Source: Erythrobacter aureus
GTDB lineage: Bacteria; Pseudomonadota; Alphaproteobacteria; Sphingomonadales; Sphingomonadaceae
Length of the DNA: 64,000 bases
Direction: 5' to 3'
Assembly: GCF_003355455.1 (NCBI RefSeq)
Contig: NZ_CP031357.1
Location: forward strand, 1,032,501-1,096,500
This document shows positions 43,731 to 52,144 of the stretch, one piece after another. Under the pieces are notes generated by a model. The model worked only from the letters and a program-made list of their open reading frames with translations. It had not been told where the DNA came from and did not search any database. Each line of letters starts with the position of its first letter. Within the stretch, counting starts at the first letter, position 1. The translations under genes and the position numbers were made by a program.

Positions 43731-44854
43731 TCCTCAAGCCTCCTTTTGCGGTCCTCGCGAGCGTGCCCGTCGCCCTTGGTCTCACCATTGGTGGTGGGCA
43801 CGATTTCGACCACCACGTCGCCTGGCTGCAAGCGCTGGCATTCGTCTTCCCAGAAACCGAGCGCTCTGCCGTCGCGATAGACCCGCAAGCCCCGGCCCCC
43901 GGTTCGCAGCTCGCCGATAGCGCTGCCACATTCTTCCTCGGTGATCTCACGCTCGACCAGTTGGACTCGGCCGGTGACACTGGCGAGGTCTGCGAGATAT
44001 TCGGCGATATGTTCCCCTTTGGCGCTGCCGGCGAGCAGCAGGCCGGTAAAGCGCACGGGATTGATGACATTGTCGGCGCCCGCCTGGCGCGCGAGCGATT
44101 CGTTGTCATCGGCGCGCACGACGGCACTGATCGGAACATTGGGGGCGAGCGCGCGCACAGTCAGCGTTATCAGTATCGTGGTATCGTCGCGTCCGGCCGA
44201 TACGAGGACGTTCTGAGCCTCGGCAATCCGCACTGCCTTGAGCGTCTGGTCGCGCGTGGCATCGGCGGCCATGACATTGCAGCCCAGCGCTTCGGCTTCT
44301 GAGAGCCTGTCTTCGCTGGGATCGATTACGACGATACAGGATGGGTCCGTGCCGCGCTCGATCAGTTCGCTGACCGCTTCGGAGCCGGATATGCCATAGC
44401 CAAGCACGACGATGTGATCGGAGAGCTGTTCCTGGATGCGGGCCATGCGCCATTTCTCCCAGCTGCGCTTGATGATGAAATTATACGCCGTGCCGACGAA
44501 GATGAAGAAGACGGCAAAGCGGATCGGAGTCACAATGACCGCTTCGACGAGTCGCGCACGGTCCGAAATCGGGGCGATATCGCCAAAGCCTGTGGTAGTA
44601 ATCGATATCATCGTGAAATAGATGACGTCGAGGAAGCTGACCTCGCCGTCGAGATTGTCGACCAATCCTTCGCGGTCCCACCAGTGGACCATGATGACGA
44701 TGAAAATCAGGAACAGCGCCAGACCGAGCCGGATACCGAGATCGCCCCAGACCGGGAGCTTGACCGCGCGCCTGAGCGGCTGGAACCGCGGCCCGCGATA
44801 GCTGCGGGGCGGATTGGTAGGGGCGATCCTGTCGACCTGCTTGTCGCTGCTCAT
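43727..44854 (-). CDS. Potassium channel with TrkA/RCK domains
   Basis: 375 residues from ATG 44854. Two transmembrane helices flank a pore with selectivity-filter sequence TTTGFGD, then a TrkA-N Rossmann domain (HIVVLGYGISGSEAV, CIVVIDPSED) and a TrkA-C domain (about 275-360). Layout matches MthK-type or Kch-like ligand-gated K+ channels; the filter has Phe where TVGYGD has Tyr, a known variant. N-terminal 40 residues are basic and soluble. Confidence 0.9.
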   Translation of the reverse strand: MSSDKQVDRIAPTNPPRSYRGPRFQPLRRAVKLPVWGDLGIRLGLALFLIFIVIMVHWWDREGLVDNLDGEVSFLDVIYFTMISITTTGFGDIAPISDRARLVEAVIVTPIRFAVFFIFVGTAYNFIIKRSWEKWRMARIQEQLSDHIVVLGYGISGSEAVSELIERGTDPSCIVVIDPSEDRLSEAEALGCNVMAADATRDQTLKAVRIAEAQNVLVSAGRDDTTILITLTVRALAPNVPISAVVRADDNESLARQAGADNVINPVRFTGLLLAGSAKGEHIAEYLADLASVTGRVQLVEREITEEECGSAIGELRTGGRGLRVYRDGRALGFWEDECQRLQPGDVVVEIVPTTNGETKGDGHAREDRKRRLED

Positions 44855-44906
44855 CGCGAGCCTTGGTGCGCGCGGAAGCACGCAGGGTCAATAGGATAGC
44901 GCGGGA

Positions 44907-45671
44907 TCACCCTTCGAAGCGCTCGGCCAGCGCGCCGAGCGAAGAGTGGTGGGTGAGGTCGAGTTGAAGCGGGGTCACCGAAATATACCCCTCGTCGATT
45001 GCTTCGAGATCGGTGCCATGGTCGAGCGTGTGCTCGATCGCTTCGAGGCCGAACCAGTAATACTGGAATCCGCGTGGATCGCGGCCTTCGACTACCGTCC
45101 CGCGCGAGTAATCGTGAAAGCCCTGGCGCACCGCGCGGATGCCTTTCACTTCGGACGGAGGCACAGGCGGAAAGTTCACATTGACCAGCGTGCGCTTGGG
45201 TAGCGGCGTGTCGAGCAGCGGCGCCAGCACTTTCGCGCCCCATTCCGTCGCCGGGCCGAAGGGGCCGTTTTCGCCCATGCCCTCTTTCGAATAGACCTGA
45301 CTCAGCGCGATCGAGCGCACCCCGGCCAGCGCACCTTCGATGGCCGCCGAAACGGTGCCCGAATAGGTGATGTCGTCGGCCAGGTTCGCTCCGCGATTGA
45401 CGCCCGACAGGATGACATCGGGCTGTGCCTCGATCACCTTGCGCAGTCCCATGGTGACCGCATCGGTTGGCGTTCCGGTGACCGAGAACCGGCGCTCGCC
45501 ATGCTTGCGTAGCCGCACCGGGCGGGTGAGGGTGAGCGCATGGCCCATGCCCGATTGTTCCTCGTCGGGCGCGCAGATCCAGATGTCGTCCGAAAACTGG
45601 CGCGCAATCGCTTCGAGCACTTCGAGGCCCGGTGCGTGGATGCCATCGTCATTGGTGAGCAGGATACGCAT
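44907..45671 (-). CDS. surE: 5'/3'-nucleotidase SurE
   Basis: 254 residues. Signature [15 protein letters not shown] with metal-binding D8/D9, and SGVNRGANLADDITYSGTVSAA are characteristic. It dephosphorylates nucleoside monophosphates and is linked to stationary-phase survival. ATG overlaps the serS stop by three bases, indicating coupling. The usual partner pcm is not adjacent. Confidence 0.96.
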   Translation of the reverse strand: MRILLTNDDGIHAPGLEVLEAIARQFSDDIWICAPDEEQSGMGHALTLTRPVRLRKHGERRFSVTGTPTDAVTMGLRKVIEAQPDVILSGVNRGANLADDITYSGTVSAAIEGALAGVRSIALSQVYSKEGMGENGPFGPATEWGAKVLAPLLDTPLPKRTLVNVNFPPVPPSEVKGIRAVRQGFHDYSRGTVVEGRDPRGFQYYWFGLEAIEHTLDHGTDLEAIDEGYISVTPLQLDLTHHSSLGALAERFEG

Positions 45672-47068
45672 CAGGATATCGGCTCCAGTCTGGTTACGCC
45701 GCCCATATAGGGCGCAAGGCATTGCGGCACGGTGACGCTGCCATCGGCCTGCTGGTAGTTTTCCATCACCGCGACCAGCGTGCGGCCGACGGCGAGGCCC
45801 GAACCATTGAGGGTATGGACGAAGGCGGTCTTCTTCTCGCCTTCGGGGCGATAGCGCGCATTCATGCGGCGGGCCTGGAAATCGCCCGTGTTCGAACAGG
45901 ACGAAATCTCGCGCCAGGCACCCTGACCGGGCAGCCACACTTCGAGATCGTAGGTCTTGCGTGCGCCGAAGCCCATATCGCCGGTGCACAGCAGCATGCG
46001 GCGATAGGGCAGGTTCAGCGCTTCGAGCACGCCTTCCGCGCATTTGGTCATGCGCTCGTGTTCCGCCTCGCTGTCTTCGGGGCGACAGACGCTGACCAGT
46101 TCGACCTTTTCGAACTGGTGCTGGCGGATGAACCCTCGCGTATCGCGGCCAGCGGAGCCGGCTTCGGAACGGAAGCACAGCGTATGCGCGGTCATGCGGA
46201 TCGGCTCGGCCAGATCGGGCAGGATGTCGCCCGCGACCGAATAGGTGAGGGGGACTTCCGAGGTGGGCACGAGCCAAAGACGCTCTGGCAGATCGACATT
46301 GTTGTCGTATGCGGACATCGCGGCACGCAAAGTATCGCGAATAGAAGCGCCTGCCGGAAGAACTCGGCTAAGCTCGTCCTGCATCTTTTCATTCAGGCTT
46401 TTGAACGTCGAGAACGAGTCTTCTGGGAATTTCGGCAGCTTGTCGGTGCCGTACATCGCATCGTCGCCCACCAGCACGGGCGGGTTGCATTCGGTATAGC
46501 CGTTCTCGCGCGTTTGCTTGTCGAGCATGAACTGCGCGAGCGCGCGATGGAGGCGGGCGATGTCGCCGCGCAGGAAGGTAAAGCGCGCGCCCGACAGCTT
46601 GGTGCCGGTTTCGAAATCCATGCCGAGCGCGGGGCCGATGTCGGCGTGTTCCTTGGGCTCGAAATCGAACTCGCGCTTCGTGCCCCACTGGTGCTGCTCG
46701 ACATTGTCGGTCTCGTCCACCCCTTGCGGCACGTCGTCTGCGGGCAGGTTGGGCAGGGTGGCGAGCAGATCGTGCAGCTCGGTTCCCGCAGCGCGCTCGG
46801 CCTCTTCCCATTCGGGCATGTTTGCCTTGATCTCGGCCACTTCGGCCTTCAGCGCTTCGGCCTTGTCCTTATCGCCCTGGCCCATTGCCTGGCCGATTGC
46901 CTTGGAGGCCTCGTTGCGGCGACTCTGCGCCTGCTGGACCCGGGTTGCCGCCTCGCGCTTCTTGGCGTCGAGCGCGACGATGCGGTCGGCCACCGGCTCC
47001 GCCCCGCGGCGGGCGAGGGCGGCATCGAAGTCGGACGGGTTGGCTCGAATAAAGGCGATATCGTGCAT
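45671..47068 (-). CDS. serS: Seryl-tRNA synthetase, with an internal insertion
   Basis: 465 residues, about 40 longer than usual. N-terminal tRNA-binding coiled coil (about 28-105), class II core with motif 2 [21 protein letters not shown] and motif 3 [18 protein letters not shown]. Between LPKFPEDSF and [10 protein letters not shown], where a few residues normally stand, is an extra segment at about 220-262. It charges tRNA-Ser with serine. Overlaps surE. Confidence 0.96.
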   Translation of the reverse strand: MHDIAFIRANPSDFDAALARRGAEPVADRIVALDAKKREAATRVQQAQSRRNEASKAIGQAMGQGDKDKAEALKAEVAEIKANMPEWEEAERAAGTELHDLLATLPNLPADDVPQGVDETDNVEQHQWGTKREFDFEPKEHADIGPALGMDFETGTKLSGARFTFLRGDIARLHRALAQFMLDKQTRENGYTECNPPVLVGDDAMYGTDKLPKFPEDSFSTFKSLNEKMQDELSRVLPAGASIRDTLRAAMSAYDNNVDLPERLWLVPTSEVPLTYSVAGDILPDLAEPIRMTAHTLCFRSEAGSAGRDTRGFIRQHQFEKVELVSVCRPEDSEAEHERMTKCAEGVLEALNLPYRRMLLCTGDMGFGARKTYDLEVWLPGQGAWREISSCSNTGDFQARRMNARYRPEGEKKTAFVHTLNGSGLAVGRTLVAVMENYQQADGSVTVPQCLAPYMGGVTRLEPIS

Positions 47069-47199
47069 GGCCGGGCCTATGCCTTTTCGTATTGGCCTTG
47101 GCCAGACACTTCGCGGCCCCGCCCTTGTCCTTTCCGGGGCACGGTTCTAGTCCCCACTCGTTCAGGGGCAATTCCAAGAGCTTGAAAAGGCCATCCAGC

Positions 47200-48501
47200 T
47201 TGAACGACCAGCCGATCCAGCCACCGCGCCGAACCCGCTTCATCGATATCGCGGATGGCGTGATCCGGGGTGGGCGCAGGCTGGGGGTGATCGATCCGGC
47301 GCGGCTCGACAGGAACTTCTTGCTGGAACAAGCGGTTGACGCGACCGGCCTCGACGATTTCGGTGATCGGTGGTTCGAACGCCCGTTCGACGTGCTGCTC
47401 GATAGTGTTCGGCACGAGGCACAGCTCAATGCGGCGGGCGATTTCTCCGCCATGAAGATGTTCCATCATGTGCTGCGCGACCGGCTCTACACCCAGATGT
47501 GGTTTGCCCGGCATCCCGAAATCCTCGCCCGGCCGCTGAAGAACCCCGTGGTGATCGTCGGTCCGATGCGGTCGGGAACGACCCGGCTGCACCGGCTGCT
47601 GGCGAGCGATAAACGCTTTGCCCATTTGCGCAGCTTCGAGACGATCAGCCCCGTGCCGCGCCCCGAATTCGAGGCAGTGCTGGCGGGCGAGGCGGAAGAT
47701 TTCCGGCCCAAGCTTGCGAGCCGCATCCTCAAGGTGGCGCGGCTGGCCAATCCGCGCACGCTGTCGATCCACCCGACCGGGCCGTTCGAGCCCGAGGAGG
47801 AGCTCGGCCTGGTTGCCGCCTCGATGTACGGGATGAAATGGGAAGCGCAGTGGCATGTGCCGGGATATTCCGAGTGGTGTGCGAGCGAATCCGCCGTGCC
47901 TGCCTATCGCCACATGGCCAATCTGCTGCGGCTGATCGGCTGGTCGCAGCAGGAAAGCTCTTTGCGGCCTTGGATCCTCAAGACCCCGCAACACATGCTC
48001 GATCTGCCCGCGCTACTCGAAGTGTTTCCCGATGCGCGGCTGATTTTTACCCACCGCGATCCACGGCAGGTCGTCGGCAGCGCCGCCTCGCTCGCGTGGA
48101 ACCAGACGACGATCTACACCGATCGCGTATCGCCTGAGGAAACCGGGCGGCAGTGGCTCGACAAGACCGAGCAGATGATCGCGAAGATGCGATCGGCGCG
48201 CGATGCCATCCCGCGCGACCGCATGATCGATGTGCAATATGAGGATATGGAGCGGGACTGGCGCGAAACGATGGAGCGGGTCTATCGCTTCCTCGGCCTC
48301 GACATGGAACCGGCGGTGCCGGCAATGCAGCGCTATCTCGACCGTTCGGCCAATCTGAAGCGCAACCCGCACCGCTACAGCCTGGAAGAATTCGGCCTCA
48401 GCGAAGGCGAGGTGAACGAACGCTTCGCCGACTATACCGAGATATACGGCATCCCGGTGGAAGGACGGGCGGCGCCCATGTCGAGGCGGGTCGCCAAATA
48501 G
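47200..48501 (+). CDS. Sulfotransferase family protein
   Basis: 433 residues from a TTG at 47200 preceded by AAAAGG; ATG 47092 would add 36 residues without family character. The 5'-phosphosulfate loop VGPMRSGTTRLHRLL and 3'-phosphate region FTHRDPRQVVGSAASL fit PAPS-dependent enzymes of the Sulfotransfer_3 group. C-terminal QYEDMERDWRETMERVYRFLGL is also typical. Acceptor unknown. Confidence 0.85.
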   Translation: MNDQPIQPPRRTRFIDIADGVIRGGRRLGVIDPARLDRNFLLEQAVDATGLDDFGDRWFERPFDVLLDSVRHEAQLNAAGDFSAMKMFHHVLRDRLYTQMWFARHPEILARPLKNPVVIVGPMRSGTTRLHRLLASDKRFAHLRSFETISPVPRPEFEAVLAGEAEDFRPKLASRILKVARLANPRTLSIHPTGPFEPEEELGLVAASMYGMKWEAQWHVPGYSEWCASESAVPAYRHMANLLRLIGWSQQESSLRPWILKTPQHMLDLPALLEVFPDARLIFTHRDPRQVVGSAASLAWNQTTIYTDRVSPEETGRQWLDKTEQMIAKMRSARDAIPRDRMIDVQYEDMERDWRETMERVYRFLGLDMEPAVPAMQRYLDRSANLKRNPHRYSLEEFGLSEGEVNERFADYTEIYGIPVEGRAAPMSRRVAK

Positions 48502-48506
48502 GTAGG

Positions 48507-48539
48507 AAAAAGGGGCCGGAAGCCAGGCGTCCGACCCCT
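48507..48539 (-). terminator. Rho-independent terminator of the TonB receptor gene
   Basis: On the minus strand GGGGTCGGA pairs with TCCGGCCCC (one mismatch) and is followed by UUUUU. Lies 18 bases after the receptor stop and six after the convergent sulfotransferase stop. Confidence 0.8.
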
Positions 48540-48556
48540 CTTGCGATCCGGATGGA

Positions 48557-50887
48557 TCAGTAGGTGAAGGTTACCGAAGCGAAGACCTGCCTCGGGTTGC
48601 CGTAGAAGGCCGTCAACGTGCCTTCGGGGCCGAGGGTCGGAATGGGGTATCCGTTCGCACCATTCTGGATCGCGCCCGTCCTTGGATCGGTCCTCACAAA
48701 GGTATAGCCGCTGGTCTTGTACTCCTTGTCGAGCAGGTTCTTGCCGTAGAGCCCCACGCTCCAGCGATTGCCGGGGGCCGTATAGACCACGCTCGCATCG
48801 AGCAGCGCAAAGCCGTCCTGGTCGAGGAAGGGGTTCGGAATCTCGAACTGGCTCGTCTTGCTGCGGTAGGACAGCGTCGTTGCGAGATAGAGATCGCCTG
48901 CGCCCACCGGCGTATCATAGCTGGCGGTGATGCTGCCGGTTAGCTCGGGCGTGTTCTGAACCACGCGGGATTCCGCCACATCGGTCGGCGTATTGCCGAT
49001 ATTGGTGATGTATTCGTCATATTGCGCGTCGATATAGCCGAGCGATCCGGCAAGGCCGAACCCGCCGGGGAAGCGCGCATTGGCCTCTAGTTCGAGGCCC
49101 TTGAAGGTGGCCTTGCCCGCATTGGAGACGACGCCGCAGAAGGTCGTCACGCCCCCGACCTGACACGCGACCGAGCCCGGAATCTGAACGTCGGTGTAGT
49201 CGGCATAGAAGGCCGCTGCGGCGATGTTCAGGATACCGATATTGCCCTTGTAACCGATCTCGTAGCTGTCGACTTCCTCGGGCGCGAAACTCAGGAAGTC
49301 GGCGACCTCTTGGTCGGTCGGGCCTCCCTGCGTCGTGGTGGGCGCATTGAGGCCGACCCCGCGTGGATCGAAACCGCCGCCCTTGAAGCCTTTTGAATAG
49401 CTTGCATAAATATTGTGATCGGGCGTGGGCTTGAAGCTTATCGAGGCCCGGGGCGTGAATTTCTTGAACTCGCGGCTACCTTCGAAGTCGGTGCTCGGCC
49501 CGCCGAAAGGAACGCCGGCACCGCCGAAGACCGGTGAACCGCCGCCCAGATAGTTCTGGCGGAGGATTTCGGCGCTGCGTTCATCCCAGGTGTAGCGCCC
49601 GCCGACCGACAGGCTGAATTGCTCGTTCAGATCGTAGGTGAAATCGCCGAAGATGGCATAGGTTTCGGTATCCACATTGGCCTGGGTGAAGGCGGTAAAC
49701 CCTGCGAAGGTGGTGAAAAGGCGCACGTCGAACAGCGTGTCGGCCTTGGCGTCGAGATAATAGAAGCCGAGCAACCCGCTGAACGGCCCGCCATCGTCCC
49801 AGACGAGCTGGAATTCCTGGCTGAGCTGCTCGTTGAAATAGGCGCCGGGCACATCGAGGTCGACCGCCGGAAGCGCGTCGAAATCGATCGGGGTGAAGCT
49901 GTCGTCCTTCCTCCATGCCGAGATCGAACGGAAGGTCAGCGCATTGCTCAGTTCGACCTCCGCATGCAGCGACAGGCCGTAGGATTCGACTTCCTGTTCC
50001 GGATCGTTGAGCGCGCCGCGCGTGTCGAAGACATTGTCGAGAACTGGCGCACCCGAAACGAGCCCCGGGATCAGCCGGTGGCCGCCGCGCGGATTGCTCT
50101 TGTCTTTGGTGTAATCGCCCTGCACGCGGATAAAGACCGGCTCGCCATAGCCGCCAAGCTCGAGGCTCGCGCGGCCGGCCCAGATATCCTTGTTGTAGTT
50201 TTCAAGGCCGGTGGTGAGATTGTCGCCGAAACCGCCGCGCGAAAGCCGCGCGATCGACCCGCCGATACGGGCCAAGTCGCCAAGCGGGGTCGAGGCGGTG
50301 ATGACGCCTTCCGCCTGATCGTAAGTGCCATAGGTCGCGCGCACTTTCAACGCGGTGTCCTGCGGCAGGCGCCGGGTGACATATTTGACCGCGCCGCCGA
50401 TCGTATTGCGGCCGTAGAGCGTACCCTGCGGGCCGCGCAGCACCTCGATCCGCTCGACATCGTAGATGTCGAGCACCGCCGCCTGCGGGCGGTTGAGATA
50501 GACATCGTCGAGATAGATGCCGACGCCCTGCTCGAAGCCGGAAACCGGGTCCTGCTGGCCGATCCCGCGGATGAAGGCGGACAGGGTGGAATTGGTCGCG
50601 CGACTGGCCTCGAGCGTGACATTGGGCACGGTCTGCCCGACATCGGTAATGTCGAGAGCACCCCGCTGCGAAAGCTGCTCGCCGCTGATGGCACTCACGG
50701 CCACGGGCACGTCCAGCAGTCTCTCTTCGCGGCGTCGGGCGGTGACGATGATGACATCTTCGTCGGCGGCAGGGGCAGCTTCCGAGATCGCGTCTTCAGC
50801 CGATTGCGCCTGCACGGGCGCGGCAATGAGTGCTGTCGTGGCTGCGCTGCAGAGCAGGCTTGCGGCTAGAATTCTGGTCGAACGCAT
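48557..50887 (-). CDS. TonB-dependent receptor
   Basis: 776 residues from ATG 50887, which follows GGGAGGGAG. Signal peptide MRSTRILAASLLCSAATTAL ends at PVQAQ; a TonB-box-like DVIIVTARRREE precedes the plug (LLDVPVAVSAISGEQL, GPQGTLYGRNTIGGAVKYVT). The barrel ends ...RQVFASVTFTY with terminal aromatic. The plug resembles the large sphingomonad group of unassigned (non-siderophore) importers. Divergent from a TetR gene, suggesting control by it. Confidence 0.93.
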   Translation of the reverse strand: MRSTRILAASLLCSAATTALIAAPVQAQSAEDAISEAAPAADEDVIIVTARRREERLLDVPVAVSAISGEQLSQRGALDITDVGQTVPNVTLEASRATNSTLSAFIRGIGQQDPVSGFEQGVGIYLDDVYLNRPQAAVLDIYDVERIEVLRGPQGTLYGRNTIGGAVKYVTRRLPQDTALKVRATYGTYDQAEGVITASTPLGDLARIGGSIARLSRGGFGDNLTTGLENYNKDIWAGRASLELGGYGEPVFIRVQGDYTKDKSNPRGGHRLIPGLVSGAPVLDNVFDTRGALNDPEQEVESYGLSLHAEVELSNALTFRSISAWRKDDSFTPIDFDALPAVDLDVPGAYFNEQLSQEFQLVWDDGGPFSGLLGFYYLDAKADTLFDVRLFTTFAGFTAFTQANVDTETYAIFGDFTYDLNEQFSLSVGGRYTWDERSAEILRQNYLGGGSPVFGGAGVPFGGPSTDFEGSREFKKFTPRASISFKPTPDHNIYASYSKGFKGGGFDPRGVGLNAPTTTQGGPTDQEVADFLSFAPEEVDSYEIGYKGNIGILNIAAAAFYADYTDVQIPGSVACQVGGVTTFCGVVSNAGKATFKGLELEANARFPGGFGLAGSLGYIDAQYDEYITNIGNTPTDVAESRVVQNTPELTGSITASYDTPVGAGDLYLATTLSYRSKTSQFEIPNPFLDQDGFALLDASVVYTAPGNRWSVGLYGKNLLDKEYKTSGYTFVRTDPRTGAIQNGANGYPIPTLGPEGTLTAFYGNPRQVFASVTFTY

Positions 50888-50925
50888 TTCGGATTCTCCC
50901 TCCCGATCTTTATCTCTTGCTGGTA

Positions 50926-50954
50926 GCGATACTGAAACCTGAACCAACTTTCAA
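50926..50954 (-). promoter_or_regulatory. Predicted promoter of the TonB receptor
   Basis: TTGAAA and TATCGC 17 bases apart on the minus strand, 39 bases before the receptor ATG. The -35 is within the palindrome at 50942-50961. Confidence 0.45.
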
Positions 50955-50961
50955 GTTTGTT
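50942..50961. promoter_or_regulatory. Candidate TetR operator
   Basis: AACCAACTTTCAAGTTTGTT is a 20-base imperfect palindrome with eight of ten matched positions, in the 128-base divergent spacer between receptor and TetR gene. TetR repressors commonly bind such sites and repress both genes. Confidence 0.5.
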
Positions 50962-51015
50962 CTTGCGCGAGGGTGGCGTTTGATAGGTAGGGGCATTCGG
51001 GTTGGGGATCGGCGC

Positions 51016-51636
51016 ATGACAATGGCGGGCGAATTGAACGACAAGACGCCGCGCACCGAGCGCGGGCGGCGGACCTTGCGCAAGCTACTGGATGCAGCGG
51101 CAACCGAGTTTGCCGAGCGGGGTTTTCACGAGGCGTCTATCAGCGGCATCACGCGTAGCGCCGGTGTCGCGCTGGGCACGTTCTATACCTATTTCGACAG
51201 CAAGGATGCGATCTTTCGCGCTCTCGTCTCCGATATGAGCGCCGGTGTCGGCAAGGCGGCGCGCGAAGCGCTCGATCCGTCGATGGGCGCGCTGGAAGTG
51301 GAACGTGTCGCCCTGCGCGCATTCCTCGAATTCGCTTCCGAGCATAAGGAGATATACCGGATCATCGACGAGGCGGAGTTCGTCGATCCAGAAAGCTATC
51401 GCGCGCATTACGAAACCATCGGCGCGCGGATCGAAGAGCGCTTGAAAAAAGGCGCGGAGAGCGAGGAATTCCTACCGGGTCTCGGCACTCCCGAAGCCTG
51501 GGCACTGATGGGAATGAACGTCTTTCTCGGTCTGCGCTATGTGATCTGGGCGCGCGAAGGCGATCCCGATTTCCAGGAAATCGCGCGCCGGGCCAATGCC
51601 ATGCTAGCCAACGGGATTGGCGGATCGGCCGAGTGA
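51016..51636 (+). CDS. TetR family transcriptional regulator
   Basis: 206 residues from ATG 51016 (ATG 51022 also possible). N-terminal HTH: TLRKLLDAAATEFAERGFHEASISGITRSAGVALGTFYTYFDSKDAIFRALV, a clear TetR signature. The C-terminal ligand domain (about 80-200) is not assignable; its RSYRAHYETIGARIEERLKKG-like stretch is common in sphingomonad regulators of fatty-acid uptake genes. Likely represses the divergent receptor. Confidence 0.9.
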   Translation: MTMAGELNDKTPRTERGRRTLRKLLDAAATEFAERGFHEASISGITRSAGVALGTFYTYFDSKDAIFRALVSDMSAGVGKAAREALDPSMGALEVERVALRAFLEFASEHKEIYRIIDEAEFVDPESYRAHYETIGARIEERLKKGAESEEFLPGLGTPEAWALMGMNVFLGLRYVIWAREGDPDFQEIARRANAMLANGIGGSAE

Positions 51637-51687
51637 TCGCGGAACCGCGTGCTCACGCTACCGTTGGTCTTGTGAAGGAGCATCGAC

Positions 51688-51951
51688 ATGATAGGCAAGG
51701 TCATCGGAGCATTCGTGGGCGATCGGATCGCCAGGCAGACAAGTGGCATCGGAGGCGCGAGCGGAGCCGCCTTGGGCGTCGTCGCAACTACCGTTCTGCG
51801 GCGCATGAGCCTTCCCGCTATGATCGCTCTCGGTGTGGGCGGCTATGTCGCGAAAACGGTGCTCGACAAGAGACAGCAGGAAAAGAACCGTTCATCCGGC
51901 GAGCCAACATCTCGCGCGGAAAATGGCAACGGCAGGGCTCGGGCCGCCTGA
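51688..51951 (+). CDS. Small Gly/Ala-rich membrane-associated protein
   Basis: 87 residues. Good AAGGAG before ATG. Hydrophobic Gly/Ala segments (about 20-35 and 42-55; MIALGVGGYVAKTVL) with a charged disordered tail. No recognised family. A terminator follows, so it ends a transcript that may begin with the TetR gene. Confidence 0.7.
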   Translation: MIGKVIGAFVGDRIARQTSGIGGASGAALGVVATTVLRRMSLPAMIALGVGGYVAKTVLDKRQQEKNRSSGEPTSRAENGNGRARAA

Positions 51952-51982
51952 CGACCAAACTCAACCGCCAGTACAATCCCAG

Positions 51983-52011
51983 GGGCCGCATCCAAGGGCG
52001 GCCCTTTTGGT
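51983..52011 (+). terminator. Rho-independent terminator
   Basis: GGGCCGC pairs perfectly with GCGGCCC across an eight-base loop and is followed by TTTTGGTTT. It lies 31 bases after the small-protein stop. Confidence 0.8.
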
Positions 52012-52078
52012 TTACACATGGCGCGCATTTGCATCTTTCGGCAGGCTTTCTATGGTCGTGCCTAACGACCTTTCCCAG

Positions 52079-52110
52079 AAACATCAGAAACTTCAAACAT
52101 CAGAAACTTC
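52079..52110 (+). repeat. Two perfect tandem 16-bp repeats upstream of the BCCT gene
   Basis: AAACATCAGAAACTTC occurs twice without gap, ending 34 bases before the transporter ATG. AT-rich against its surroundings. It could be a regulator-binding site or coding if the upstream ATG at 52052 were used. Confidence 0.75.
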
Positions 52111-52144
52111 GCGCCTCTCCAAGGGCGTCAGGGCAGGAGACAGC

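Noticed and set aside
44907..46277. surE as a 456-residue fusion protein
   Set aside because: The extra N-terminal sequence overlaps serS in another frame and has no domain; SurE starts at ATG 45671 with its family motif.
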